Shown here one piece after another: positions 1 through 7,941 of a stretch of DNA of 64,000 bases. This DNA comes from Sutterella massiliensis (lineage in GTDB: Bacteria > Pseudomonadota > Gammaproteobacteria > Burkholderiales > Burkholderiaceae_F): the NCBI RefSeq assembly GCF_016899755.1, contig NZ_JACJJC010000007.1, positions 1-64,000 on the forward strand, given 5' to 3'. The notes beneath the pieces are model-generated. The model was given only the letters and a program-made list of their open reading frames with translations. It was not told the origin of the DNA and searched no databases. Made by a program: the position numbers and the translations under genes. Positions within the stretch are counted from its first letter, which is position 1; each line of letters starts with the position of its first letter.

Positions 1-130
1 CGGAATTGAAAGAGAAAGAATTAACTTTCGTCTTTCGGCTTTCCATCAAAGCGCGAACTCGTAAAATTTCGAGAACTCCCTAAGAAATTCGCCGCTCTAC
101 GACGTTCACGCTTATCGGTTCGTTGAATCG

Positions 131-147
131 AATTTTTAAAGAGCTGC
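131..147 (-). promoter_or_regulatory. boxA-like antiterminator of a leftward rRNA operon leader
   Basis: Read on the minus strand this is GCAGCTCTTTAAAAATT, which resembles the boxA element (GCTCTTTAAMA) at the start of proteobacterial 16S rRNA leaders. It lies downstream of two good sigma-70 promoters pointing the same way, and no protein gene begins in this stretch. I infer that a 16S rRNA gene starts left of base 1. No 16S sequence is in the window, so this rests on leader signals only. Confidence 0.7.
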
Positions 148-175
148 TGAACATTTCGTTCAGTGCAGAATTGAA

Positions 176-204
176 ATCTTACTGATTTCGTGTCTGTTTG
201 TCAA
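176..204 (-). promoter_or_regulatory. Proximal (P2-like) promoter of the inferred rRNA operon
   Basis: On the minus strand there is TTGACA (199-204), a 17-base spacer and TAAGAT (176-181), preceded by an AT-rich, UP-element-like tract (about 205-235). It lies about 30 bases upstream of boxA and fires leftward out of the window. Confidence 0.7.
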
Positions 205-280
205 GAGCAATTTCGAAGAATTTTTAATTTCGCCGCTTTCGCTCTTGTTTCGTCCGCTCCAGCGAGCGGCGAGGTTGCGC

Positions 281-309
281 ATTCTGCCTACCTGTTCGGA
301 ATCTGTCAA
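281..309 (-). promoter_or_regulatory. Distal (P1-like) promoter of the inferred rRNA operon
   Basis: On the minus strand there is a perfect TTGACA (304-309), a 17-base spacer and CAGAAT (281-286). The discriminator after it is GC-rich (GCGCAACC), a feature of stringently controlled rRNA promoters. It is in tandem with the promoter at 176-204 and has the same orientation. Confidence 0.65.
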
Positions 310-459
310 GGATAGTCCGTCAAAATACGCAAAAGTCACAAAACAAACTTACCATCTCTTATCTTCGATCGCCGCACAACCGCTCCTTGCGATTTGAAGA
401 GCTCGCAGCTCGCCGCGCTTTCGCTATCCTATGCTGAACAAAAAGGTGAACCGCTCCTG

Positions 460-497
460 AAGCCCGGACTGCTCGTTGGTCGGGCTTCGAGTTTTTT
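460..497 (+). terminator. Rho-independent terminator or attenuator upstream of carbonic anhydrase
   Basis: AAGCCCG (460-466) pairs with CGGGCTT (481-487), followed by a run of six T (492-497). It ends a plus-strand RNA that must begin between about 310 and 459, where I see no protein gene and no convincing promoter. It lies immediately before the probable start of the carbonic anhydrase gene, so it may act as an attenuator. Confidence 0.65.
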
Positions 498-501
498 AGA
501 A

Positions 502-1230
502 ATGTACGCTAGCAACTATCTTCGTTTTCACTGCCTTGGCTGCGCCATGATGTCGCTGCCGAGCCTTGAGGAACTTTCTGTCGGCGCGGAACCTGTTCGA
601 CGCTACCAGTGCCCGGTCTCCATTCATACGACCGCCGTCAAAGACGCGGCCGAACCATTCACCCTTCACTTTGAGGACAACGCGTCGGAGATTCTTCACA
701 CCGGCCACACGATAGAAGTCCGCTTTACGCCCGGCGACACACTGCAGCGCGGCACCGACACCTACACGCTGCGCCAGCTCCACTTTCATACGCCTTCGGA
801 AACGTTCATTGACGGCGAGCACTTTCCGATGGAAACGCACTTTGTCTATGAGAAGACGGTCGACGCCGAGGGGCCGATCGAGTCGACGCCCGAGCATCAC
901 GGACCGCTTCTCGTGCTCGGCGCTTTTGTAAAGGCAGGAAAGAGCAACCCTGCACTTCAAACGCTTCTCGCGAACGCACCGCTTGAAGACGAGCCGCCCA
1001 AAGAATTTCAGGGCTACGACCCTTCGCCGCTCCTGCCTCCGATGCTTCATCACTATGCCTTCCCCGGGAGTCTCACGACGCCGCCCTATACGGAACCCGT
1101 CGAGTGGATCGTGCTTGCCGATCCCGTAGAGGCTGCCGCAGAAGAGATCGAACAAATCAAAGACATCCTGGGCGACAACACCCGTCCGATTCAGCCGCTG
1201 AACGGCCGGCGCGTTGCCTTCGGCAAATGA
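502..1230 (+). CDS. cah: Alpha-class carbonic anhydrase
   Basis: Zinc enzyme interconverting CO2 and bicarbonate. Numbered from the ATG at 502 (242 residues), the zinc ligands are visible as His94 and His96 (QLHFHTPSE) and His113 (METHFVY). The substrate-pocket threonine motif GSLTTPPYTEP is near the C-terminus. YQCPVSI matches the family's QSPI(D/N)I strand. The N-terminus is short: the usual W-x-Y-x-G-x-x-GP segment and a clear signal peptide are missing, so the enzyme is either cytosolic or its start is misplaced. A strong terminator (460-497) makes a start upstream of 502 unlikely, and ATG 547 is the alternative. No good Shine-Dalgarno site is visible. The DMT transporter follows after 9 bases, so the two are probably co-transcribed. 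Confidence 0.85.
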   Translation: MYASNYLRFHCLGCAMMSLPSLEELSVGAEPVRRYQCPVSIHTTAVKDAAEPFTLHFEDNASEILHTGHTIEVRFTPGDTLQRGTDTYTLRQLHFHTPSETFIDGEHFPMETHFVYEKTVDAEGPIESTPEHHGPLLVLGAFVKAGKSNPALQTLLANAPLEDEPPKEFQGYDPSPLLPPMLHHYAFPGSLTTPPYTEPVEWIVLADPVEAAAEEIEQIKDILGDNTRPIQPLNGRRVAFGK

Positions 1231-1239
1231 GGCTTCACC

Positions 1240-2166
1240 ATGGGTAGTCTCTGGATGCTCGCCGCCTCTTTCTTCTTCGCATTGATGGCGGCATTTACGA
1301 AGATTGGCGCAGACGCCTTCGGTACTTTTGAGCTCGTCTTCTATCGACAGATCTTTGCGGTTTTCGTTTTGGGTGCCATCGCCTTCGCCACCCCTGGTCA
1401 AACGCTCAAAACGCGTTACCCCTGGGGACACTTCAAGCGCAGCATTCTCGGCACAATGGCGCTTCTTGTCTGGTTCTGGGCGCTCGGACGTCTGCCGCTC
1501 GGCACCGCAATGACGCTCGACTACACGTCGCCGCTCTTTATGGCTGCGATCGTCATTGTTTTGGCGCTTCGCCACCGCGAACCGATCGAGTGGAAGCTTG
1601 TCGGGTGCGTGCTGCTCGGCTTTGTCGGCATATCGCTCGTTCTGCATCCGGATGTACGTTCGAGCGACTTTACCGCCGGGCTGATCGGTCTGTCCGCAGG
1701 CTTCTTTGCGGCGCTCGCTCAATTTCAAATCCGCCAAATCGTCGCTCTTAAGGAACCGACCTACCGCATCGTCTTCTATTTCTCCCTGATCGGCACGATT
1801 GCGGGCTTAGGCGGTCATCTTGCGTTCGAAGGACCGCTCACCCCCATCACAACGGACAACGTCGTCCCGCTCTTAGGCGTCGCCATTTGTGGGATGCTCG
1901 CGCAGCTCTCGCTCACGCGTGCCTGGGGCGGCGGCAACCTGCTGCTGACGAGTTCGCTGCAGTACTCTGCGATCGTCTTTGCCGCGGTGATCGGTCTTCT
2001 TTTCTTTGATGAGCCGATCGACTTCCTCTCTGGCACGGGCATCGCCGTCATCATTTTTGCCGGGTTTGCCGCGAGCCTTGAAACGAAGCGCAAGCAGCGT
2101 AAGGATGCCGACATCGCCCGAAAGCTTCAGGCTTACGTTGATCAAAGCACTGATACGGACAAATAG
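1240..2166 (+). CDS. EamA/DMT-family transporter
   Basis: 308-residue inner-membrane protein with about ten hydrophobic segments arranged as two EamA-type halves (about residues 1-135 and 145-280), typical of the drug/metabolite transporter superfamily. These move small metabolites, often outward; the substrate cannot be read from the sequence. The charged tail (ETKRKQRKD...) is expected on the cytoplasmic side. It lies 9 bases after carbonic anhydrase and is followed by a terminator at 2206-2246. Confidence 0.85.
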   Translation: MGSLWMLAASFFFALMAAFTKIGADAFGTFELVFYRQIFAVFVLGAIAFATPGQTLKTRYPWGHFKRSILGTMALLVWFWALGRLPLGTAMTLDYTSPLFMAAIVIVLALRHREPIEWKLVGCVLLGFVGISLVLHPDVRSSDFTAGLIGLSAGFFAALAQFQIRQIVALKEPTYRIVFYFSLIGTIAGLGGHLAFEGPLTPITTDNVVPLLGVAICGMLAQLSLTRAWGGGNLLLTSSLQYSAIVFAAVIGLLFFDEPIDFLSGTGIAVIIFAGFAASLETKRKQRKDADIARKLQAYVDQSTDTDK

Positions 2167-2205
2167 GCCGGTGAGTGCTCAACGCAATCTCGATTTGCCA
2201 CAAAA

Positions 2206-2246
2206 AAACGCTCGCGCCGGGTGGAAACGGCTGCGAGCGTTTGATT
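2206..2246 (+). terminator. Intrinsic terminator between convergent genes
   Basis: AAACGCTCGC (2206-2215) pairs with GCGAGCGTTT (2233-2242), followed by a T-rich tract. A-rich sequence precedes the stem, so it can also serve minus-strand transcripts coming from the S24 gene. Confidence 0.75.
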
Positions 2247-2386
2247 TGTTTGGATTGACTTTTTAGCGGACTCGAACCCGGCGCGCCGCCTCCCGGAGGA
2301 TTGAGAAGCGGCGCCGATAAGCACACCGAAAGTACCGAAAAGTGCCTCGTCGGCTGCTCGAGCAGGCTGCAATCGCGCAACGCGCC

Positions 2387-3235
2387 TTAGAAGCGCATCT
2401 TGCGCATCATCCCCGTCACAACGCCTTCAACGTGGAATTCGTCTTCGTCGGGTTCGATCGTCGGGTAGTTCTTCTCGGCGTTCTCGGCGAGAAGCTCCAC
2501 CTGGCCGCTCGAAGTGAAGCGAACCCGCTTCACCGTAAAGGCGCCGTCCAGATAGGCAAGCACGATGTCGCCGTTCTTGGCCGTAATCGAGCGGTCGACC
2601 ACGAGAATGTCGCCGTCGTTGATCCCCGCATCCTTCATCGAATCGCCCACGGCGACCACCACGTAGGTCTGATCGGGGTTGCGAACGAAGAACTGCGTGA
2701 GGTTCACGGGAGCGACATCGACGGAGCCCGTCGTGCGGCGCGTCTGCGGTGCTTCGGCACCCAGGTCGAGACGCTTGATGTTGGTGCCGAACCCGTCGGG
2801 ACCGACTCGACGCAGACCGGCAGCGCTGATGGCGCTTTCGCTCATGCGGCGGGATTTCGGCGCATTCTTGGCAATCACTTCTTCGGAAGGCTCGCCCGTC
2901 GCCATCTCGAGCACACCGCGAATGAACGCGGAGCCGCCGCGCGCCATGCACGCTTCTGCTGTTTCTGAAAAGACACGCACGCGAATCATCGCCGAATACG
3001 GTTTGTCCTTAGGCGGACGACCTGCAGCACGCTTCACGGGGATCGGCTGCATTTTGGCTTCTTCGTGATACGCGGCATGCGCAAAGCCGTTTATCTTGCG
3101 CCCGCGGCGCGATTTGCGAGAGGTATCGTCGGTCGGGACCAGCGGTTCCGAGGGGGATTTCGGGAAATTGCTGAAGAGGTTCTCAGCAGCCAATCTTGCC
3201 GAGGACTTGGTATCGTTATTCGTCGCCATCGACAT
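2387..3235 (-). CDS. S24 (LexA/UmuD-like) serine peptidase-fold protein with RHH-like N-terminal region
   Basis: 282 residues. The C-terminal third (about 175-282) is an S24 domain with a Ser199 (VGDSMKDAG) and Lys236 (GAFTVKRV) dyad. Their spacing of 37 residues matches LexA and UmuD. There is no LexA-type winged helix. Instead the N-terminus has basic, AT-hook-like patches (RRGRK, AGRPPKDKP) and then a stretch near 81-113 (IRVRVFSET...SAFIRGVL) resembling a ribbon-helix-helix. No Ala-Gly or Cys-Gly bond lies at the usual ~35 residues before the serine; the nearest candidates are AG at 139-140 and TG at 169-170. No umuC is adjacent. The ATG at 3235 has AAAGGA upstream; ATG 3229 is possible. 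Probable role: a self-regulating or damage-responsive repressor (inference). Confidence 0.75.
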   Translation of the reverse strand: MSMATNNDTKSSARLAAENLFSNFPKSPSEPLVPTDDTSRKSRRGRKINGFAHAAYHEEAKMQPIPVKRAAGRPPKDKPYSAMIRVRVFSETAEACMARGGSAFIRGVLEMATGEPSEEVIAKNAPKSRRMSESAISAAGLRRVGPDGFGTNIKRLDLGAEAPQTRRTTGSVDVAPVNLTQFFVRNPDQTYVVVAVGDSMKDAGINDGDILVVDRSITAKNGDIVLAYLDGAFTVKRVRFTSSGQVELLAENAEKNYPTIEPDEDEFHVEGVVTGMMRKMRF

Positions 3236-3346
3236 ATCCTTTCAAAATTGATCTTGACCACTTTGATTTTAGGCTTCCGACAACGATCGCACCTCTAAAA
3301 CACCTGGAGTTTTTGCATTTTCAGGCTATTTACACCCAAGACAATT

Positions 3347-3372
3347 CCCGATCAGTATTTGATCGGGCTTTT
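3347..3372 (+). terminator. Orphan intrinsic terminator
   Basis: CCCGATCA (3347-3354) and TGATCGGG (3360-3367) form an 8-bp stem with a 5-base loop, followed by CTTTT. No plus-strand gene ends here, so it may close a short RNA or antisense transcript starting in 3240-3340. No clear promoter was found. Confidence 0.55.
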
Positions 3373-3512
3373 GGCATCTCTTTTTGACGCATTTTTGCTC
3401 GCCCTTGATTGGTTTCCGCGCCGTTTAGCCGACAAACAGCACTTTGTCGCACGCGACTGACGTTTCGTACGCGATCCGTCGTTGCGTTTTGCGCCCGTTA
3501 AAATGCCTCGAA

Positions 3513-3529
3513 TCGGACATTCCGTCCGA
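3513..3529. promoter_or_regulatory. Inverted repeat, candidate operator of the efflux operon
   Basis: TCGGAC-ATTCC-GTCCGA is a perfect 6-bp inverted repeat about 85 bases before the adaptor gene, just downstream of a TAAAAT hexamer (3499-3504) that could be a -10. The related YbhGFSR system of E. coli is controlled by a TetR-type repressor (CecR/YbhH). No TetR gene is next to this operon, so the assignment is a guess. Confidence 0.35.
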
Positions 3530-3613
3530 CATAACGGCCATGCGTCCTCGCAACAAGACGCTCTTGACAACCGAAACGAGCTTTCCGCTCGCCTCTGCGC
3601 GCTTTTTTGACCG

Positions 3614-4615
3614 ATGTCCTTTGCCCGAATCGCCGTCCCCGCTCTCCTTGTCGCCGCACTCGGCGTCGCAGCCTGGCAGCTGCGCCAGACGCAGAACGAT
3701 ACGCCCGCCAATCAGGCCTGGGGAAACGTTGACGCTCGGCACGTATCGCTTGCTTTCGAAGGAAGCGGCCGCATTGCCGAACTCGGCCCCGAAGAAGGCG
3801 AGCGTGTTCGCAAGGGCGACATCCTCGGCCGGCTCGACACGGAGTCTTTGGAAATCGAAAAACGTCGCCTGACAGCAAACCTCGCCGCCCTGGAAGCGCA
3901 GGCCGCCATGGCCCGAGAAGGCTACCGCACCGAAGACATTGAAGTCGCCGAGCGCAACGCCGAATCGCTCAAGGCGCAGCTCGCGAGTGCCGAGCGCACT
4001 TACGCACGCCAGAAGCACCTTTTCGAATCGCAAGCAACGAGCCGTCAGGCTTTGGACGATGCCCGCTACGCGGCCGAATCCCTTAAGCGCCAGCTCCAGG
4101 CAGCCGAAGCGACGCGCTCGGCCTACCGCGCTGGGCTCCGCCCGCAGGAGGTCGACGCCGCCATCGCCCGGGTTGAGGCCGCGCGCGCAGCGCTCGATGC
4201 GCTCGACTATCGGCTCGAAAAGGCAGCCGTCATCCTTGCACCGATGGACGGCGTCGTGAGAACGCGTCTTGCCGAACCCGGAGACATGGCATCGCCTTCG
4301 CGAACCGTTTATCAACTCTCGATCGTTTCGCCCAAGTGGGTGCGCGCCTACGTAACGGAGCGCCAGCTCGGACTCGTTCGCGAGGGCGACCCGGCTGTCG
4401 TTCTCACCGACACGACGGACCCCGTGCCCGCCGTGATTGCCGCCGTCAGCGATACGGCGGAATTTACGCCGAAGACCGTTCAGACCGAAGACCTGCGCAC
4501 CGTACTCGTCTACGAAGTGAAGCTCACGCTCGAAGACCCCGATAACCGCCTGCGCCTCGGTCAGCCCGTCACTGTTCGCTTTGGCGACGCCGCTCCCGCG
4601 AGCGCGAAGCCATGA
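3614..4615 (+). CDS. HlyD-family periplasmic adaptor (YbhG-like)
   Basis: 333-residue membrane-fusion protein linking an ABC-2 exporter to an outer-membrane channel. An N-terminal hydrophobic anchor (about 4-20) is followed by a lipoyl/barrel half (GRIAELGPEEGERVRKGDILGRLD region), a long alpha-helical hairpin (about 80-205, repeated Glu/Ala/Arg coiled coil) and the returning barrel (VILAPMDGVVRTRLAEPGD). This matches E. coli YbhG in length and layout. It overlaps the next gene by 4 bases (ATGA), so it is the first gene of a four-gene operon. Confidence 0.85.
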   Translation: MSFARIAVPALLVAALGVAAWQLRQTQNDTPANQAWGNVDARHVSLAFEGSGRIAELGPEEGERVRKGDILGRLDTESLEIEKRRLTANLAALEAQAAMAREGYRTEDIEVAERNAESLKAQLASAERTYARQKHLFESQATSRQALDDARYAAESLKRQLQAAEATRSAYRAGLRPQEVDAAIARVEAARAALDALDYRLEKAAVILAPMDGVVRTRLAEPGDMASPSRTVYQLSIVSPKWVRAYVTERQLGLVREGDPAVVLTDTTDPVPAVIAAVSDTAEFTPKTVQTEDLRTVLVYEVKLTLEDPDNRLRLGQPVTVRFGDAAPASAKP

Positions 4616-6489
4616 TAAGTTCCCCTGATTTTCGCAAGCCGCCCGTTCTCGTGCGCGGACTCGCGAAGCGCTTTCCCGGTCCCGACGGCAAGCTATTTGC
4701 CGCGCTCGAAGACATCAATTTCGAGATGAAGACGAGGGCGCTCGCAAGCCTCACGGGCCCGGACGGCGCTGGGAAAACGACGCTCCTGCGCCTCATCTGC
4801 GGAATCCTTTCACCCGACGAGGGTGAAGTGGAAGTCTTCGGCATGCGGCCGGACACGGAAAATCCCGAGTTTGTTTCGCTATTGGGCTTCATGCCGCAGC
4901 GCTTCGGACTTTACGAAGACCTGAGCGTCTACGAGAACGCGGAAATTTTCGGCGCGCTCGCCGGGATCGCCGGTCGGGCGCTCGAATCGCGCTTTTCGGA
5001 GCTGCTGACCCTCACGGGACTCGCGGGCTTTGAAAAGCGCCCCGCCGGAAAACTTTCGGGCGGCATGAAGCAAAAGCTCGGGCTCGCCTGCGCACTCCTC
5101 GCCGAGCCGAAGCTTCTCATCCTCGATGAGCCGACGGTAGGGGTCGACCCGCTCTCGCGCAGAGAACTCGCGAGAATCGTCGCCGAAATGCGCCGCCGCA
5201 CCGGCATGAGCGCCCTCATTTCGACCGCGTATCTTGAAGAAGCGGAAGCGGCCGACGACGTCGTCCTCTTGGCCGATGGACGCGTGATCGCGCAGGACGC
5301 GCCCAAAGCCATTCGCGCACGTGCGGCGGGAAGGACCTTTCGCGCGACGGCGATCAACCCGGACGACGCGACCCGAACGGCACGTACGCTCATGCGGCGC
5401 GTAGCCGCCGTCGACCCCGCTTCACCCGTGCTCGACGCCGTGCCGCGCGGCGACGCAATCGAGGTCCTCTTCGTGCGAGCACCCGCAAGCACTGATGCGG
5501 CACGTGAGGCGCTTGAAGCGCTTCTTGCCGCACCGTCGATGAACGAGCGCATCGAGCCCCCGGCGCCGCAAGGAGATCGCGCCCCGACACTCGCAGTTGC
5601 CAAACGCGTCCCGCGGCTTGAGGACGCCTACGCGGCGCTCACTTTCACTTCGGGGCAGAATTTGACGAGCACCGAGCGCGCGACCGCAGCTTATGGAGAA
5701 GCCGCACTTCTCCATAGCGGCGGGAACGAAGACCCCGTCATTCGCGCCGACCACATCGCTAAACGCTTCGGCGGCTTCACAGCCGTCTCCGACACGAGCT
5801 TCACGGTCGCCAAAGGAGAAATCTTCGGACTTCTCGGACCGAACGGCGCCGGCAAAACCACGACCTTCCGCATGCTCTGCGGGCTACTGCCGCCCACGGA
5901 AGGCGACATTGCCGTTGCGGGTGCGGACCTCAGGCACGCCAAATCCGAAGCGCGTGCGCGCGTCGGCTATGTCGCGCAGAAGTTTTCCCTCTACGAACGC
6001 CTCACGACGCGGCAAAACCTTGTCTACTTCGGGGAGTGCTACGGCGTTTACGGCCGAAGGCTCGACGAAGCCGTCGATCGGCTCGCGCGTGAAGGGTCGC
6101 TCATGAAGCACCTCTCGCGGCGCACCGCAGAGCTGCCGCTCGGGGCCAAGCGCGAACTCGCCATGGCCTGCGCGCTCGTGCATTCGCCTTCAATTCTTTT
6201 TCTTGACGAAGCCACCTCGGGCGCGGACGTTGCCGCGCGCCGCACCTTCTGGCGGCGCATCGTCTCGCTCGCCGAAGCCGGCACGACTGTCGTCGTGACG
6301 ACGCACTTCATGGAAGAGGCCGAGTACTGCGACCGCTTTCTCATTCAGGACGCGGGCAAGGTGCTCGTTCTCGGCGCACCGCGCGAGGTCCGCCGAGCGG
6401 TCGACGCCGATAGCATCGAAGAGGCGTTCGTTCGGATCGTCGAGCGAAACCGAGCGAACCGGCGCAGCCCGAAGGAGGCCGAAGCATGA
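4612..6489 (+). CDS. Double-NBD ABC ATPase of the efflux operon (YbhF-like)
   Basis: 625 residues with two ATP-binding domains in one chain. NBD1 has Walker A GPDGAGKTT near residue 50, signature LSGGMKQK and Walker B LLILDEPTVGVD. NBD2 has GPNGAGKTT near 409, a degenerate signature (LPLGAKRE near 506) and LFLDEATSGAD, where Ala replaces the usual Pro of DEPTSG. A degenerate second signature (LPLG) is also known in YbhF, so one composite ATP site is probably catalytically weaker. It is translationally coupled to both neighbours (ATGA overlaps) and powers the two permeases that follow. Confidence 0.9.
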   Translation: MISSPDFRKPPVLVRGLAKRFPGPDGKLFAALEDINFEMKTRALASLTGPDGAGKTTLLRLICGILSPDEGEVEVFGMRPDTENPEFVSLLGFMPQRFGLYEDLSVYENAEIFGALAGIAGRALESRFSELLTLTGLAGFEKRPAGKLSGGMKQKLGLACALLAEPKLLILDEPTVGVDPLSRRELARIVAEMRRRTGMSALISTAYLEEAEAADDVVLLADGRVIAQDAPKAIRARAAGRTFRATAINPDDATRTARTLMRRVAAVDPASPVLDAVPRGDAIEVLFVRAPASTDAAREALEALLAAPSMNERIEPPAPQGDRAPTLAVAKRVPRLEDAYAALTFTSGQNLTSTERATAAYGEAALLHSGGNEDPVIRADHIAKRFGGFTAVSDTSFTVAKGEIFGLLGPNGAGKTTTFRMLCGLLPPTEGDIAVAGADLRHAKSEARARVGYVAQKFSLYERLTTRQNLVYFGECYGVYGRRLDEAVDRLAREGSLMKHLSRRTAELPLGAKRELAMACALVHSPSILFLDEATSGADVAARRTFWRRIVSLAEAGTTVVVTTHFMEEAEYCDRFLIQDAGKVLVLGAPREVRRAVDADSIEEAFVRIVERNRANRRSPKEAEA

Positions 6490-7919
6490 CTTCACGCCGC
6501 GCTTACGCCCTTGGAGACGCAATCGGCTTTTCGCCGAGGCGCTTCTTTGCGCTCCTAGTCAAGGAGTGGCGCCAGATGAAGCGCGACGCTTCGAGCTTCA
6601 TCATCGCGGTGCTCCTCCCAGCTGCACTTATTCTGCTCTTCGGCTTCGGTCTCTCGATGGACCTGCAGCGCGTGCCGAGCGCGGTCGTGCTCGGCGAATC
6701 CACGCCGATGACGCGCGAAATCGCCGCGCGCTTTACGGGAAGCGCCTACTTTGACACGACAATCGTACCGACGCGCCAAGCGGCCGAAGACCTCATGCGC
6801 CGGCAGCTCGTTGATGTGATCGTGGAGCTGCCGCAGGGGCTCGCGCAGAAAACGGCGGCGGGCGCCGGCGAAATATCGCTCACAATTCACGGCGTCGATG
6901 CGTCAGCCGCGATGATCATCCGAACTTACGCATCGGCGGCGCTCGCCGATTTTCTCGCTCGGCGCGAAGCCCGCGAGGACGCACTCGCCGTTATCGGCGC
7001 CTCGAGCGAAGGGCTTGCTGCCGAGGCAGCCGCTTCGGCGGCAGGTGCGGCGCAAAGCGCGGCAGCTGCCGCAAACGATGCGGGCACCGGCAGTGACGAC
7101 AATCGGTTCGCCATGCCCTTGCGGCCGCTCTCGCTCGGAACGGTCTCGAGCCAATCTTCTCGCTCGGGTGCAGCCGATTCTGACTCGGCCGAGGCCGCTC
7201 GGAGCGAGAACGAAACTCTCTTGGAAGACGAAGCGACTGCTGTGTCCGCTTCGAGTGCGGGCGCACTGCCCGGCACGATCGTGCTCGAGACGCGTGCTTG
7301 GTTCAACGAGGCGAACAAATCGGCCTGGTACCTCGTTCCCGGCCTCACCATCGTCGTCATGACGCTTACCTGCAGCTTCATGGGCAGCATCGTGATTGCG
7401 CGCGAGTGGGAGCGCGGCACAATGGAGTCGCTCTGCACGACGCGCGCAACACCCCTTGAAATCCTTTCGGCCAAGCTCTGCGTCAACTACGGCTTTTCGA
7501 CGCTCGGACTTCTTCTCTGCCTCGCGCTCGCGCGCCTCGTTTTCGAGGTCCCCGTTCGAGGCGACTTAGGGTACCTGATCGCAACGCTTCTCATCTACAA
7601 CCTCTGGGCCATGAGCTTCGGACTCTTTCTCTCGGCGGCCACAAAGCGCCAGTTCGTCGCAATTCAGATGGCGGTGATCGGAAGCTACCTCCCTGCGCTC
7701 ATTCTTTCGGGGTACCTCTTCGACCTCAGAAGCGTGCCCGACTGGATCGCCTGGGTCGGCCACTTGATGCCGCCCACGTATGCGATCGAGTCGGTGAAGA
7801 TTCTTTGTCTCTCGGGCGGATCGGACGACATTGTTCGATCGAATGCGGCGCTCCTAGCCGCGTGGAGCACGCTCTTTTTCGGACTTGCGCTCAATTTGAC
7901 GCGCAAGCGCCTCGACTGA
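6486..7919 (+). CDS. ABC-2 permease (YbhS-like) with Ala-rich insertion
   Basis: 477 residues: an N-terminal membrane helix (about 35-55), a large extracytoplasmic domain and about five C-terminal helices (from about 275) with the ABC-2 motif EWERGTMESL near 310. YbhS-type permeases are about 375 residues. The extra ~100 residues sit in the extracytoplasmic domain around 165-265 and are Ala/Ser-rich and low in complexity. The insertion could be a flexible contact to the adaptor. It forms a heterodimer with the next permease; the substrate is unknown (cationic drugs for the E. coli system). Confidence 0.85.
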   Translation: MTSRRAYALGDAIGFSPRRFFALLVKEWRQMKRDASSFIIAVLLPAALILLFGFGLSMDLQRVPSAVVLGESTPMTREIAARFTGSAYFDTTIVPTRQAAEDLMRRQLVDVIVELPQGLAQKTAAGAGEISLTIHGVDASAAMIIRTYASAALADFLARREAREDALAVIGASSEGLAAEAAASAAGAAQSAAAAANDAGTGSDDNRFAMPLRPLSLGTVSSQSSRSGAADSDSAEAARSENETLLEDEATAVSASSAGALPGTIVLETRAWFNEANKSAWYLVPGLTIVVMTLTCSFMGSIVIAREWERGTMESLCTTRATPLEILSAKLCVNYGFSTLGLLLCLALARLVFEVPVRGDLGYLIATLLIYNLWAMSFGLFLSAATKRQFVAIQMAVIGSYLPALILSGYLFDLRSVPDWIAWVGHLMPPTYAIESVKILCLSGGSDDIVRSNAALLAAWSTLFFGLALNLTRKRLD

Positions 7920-7941
7920 CGCAGGCCGCAGGAACCTCAAG

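Larger units (their letters stand above)
3236..3613. other. Divergent intergenic region, S24 gene / efflux operon
   Basis: AT-richer than its surroundings and with no credible gene. It holds the leader of the S24 gene, an isolated plus-strand terminator (3347-3372) and a palindrome (3513-3529) just before the efflux operon. Confidence 0.6.

Noticed and set aside
2262..2300. tRNA 3'-end-like sequence on the minus strand (GGGTTCGAGTCC)
   Set aside because: The T-arm stem does not pair beyond two base pairs, there is no acceptor stem, CCA or anticodon arm, and no integrated element is next to it.
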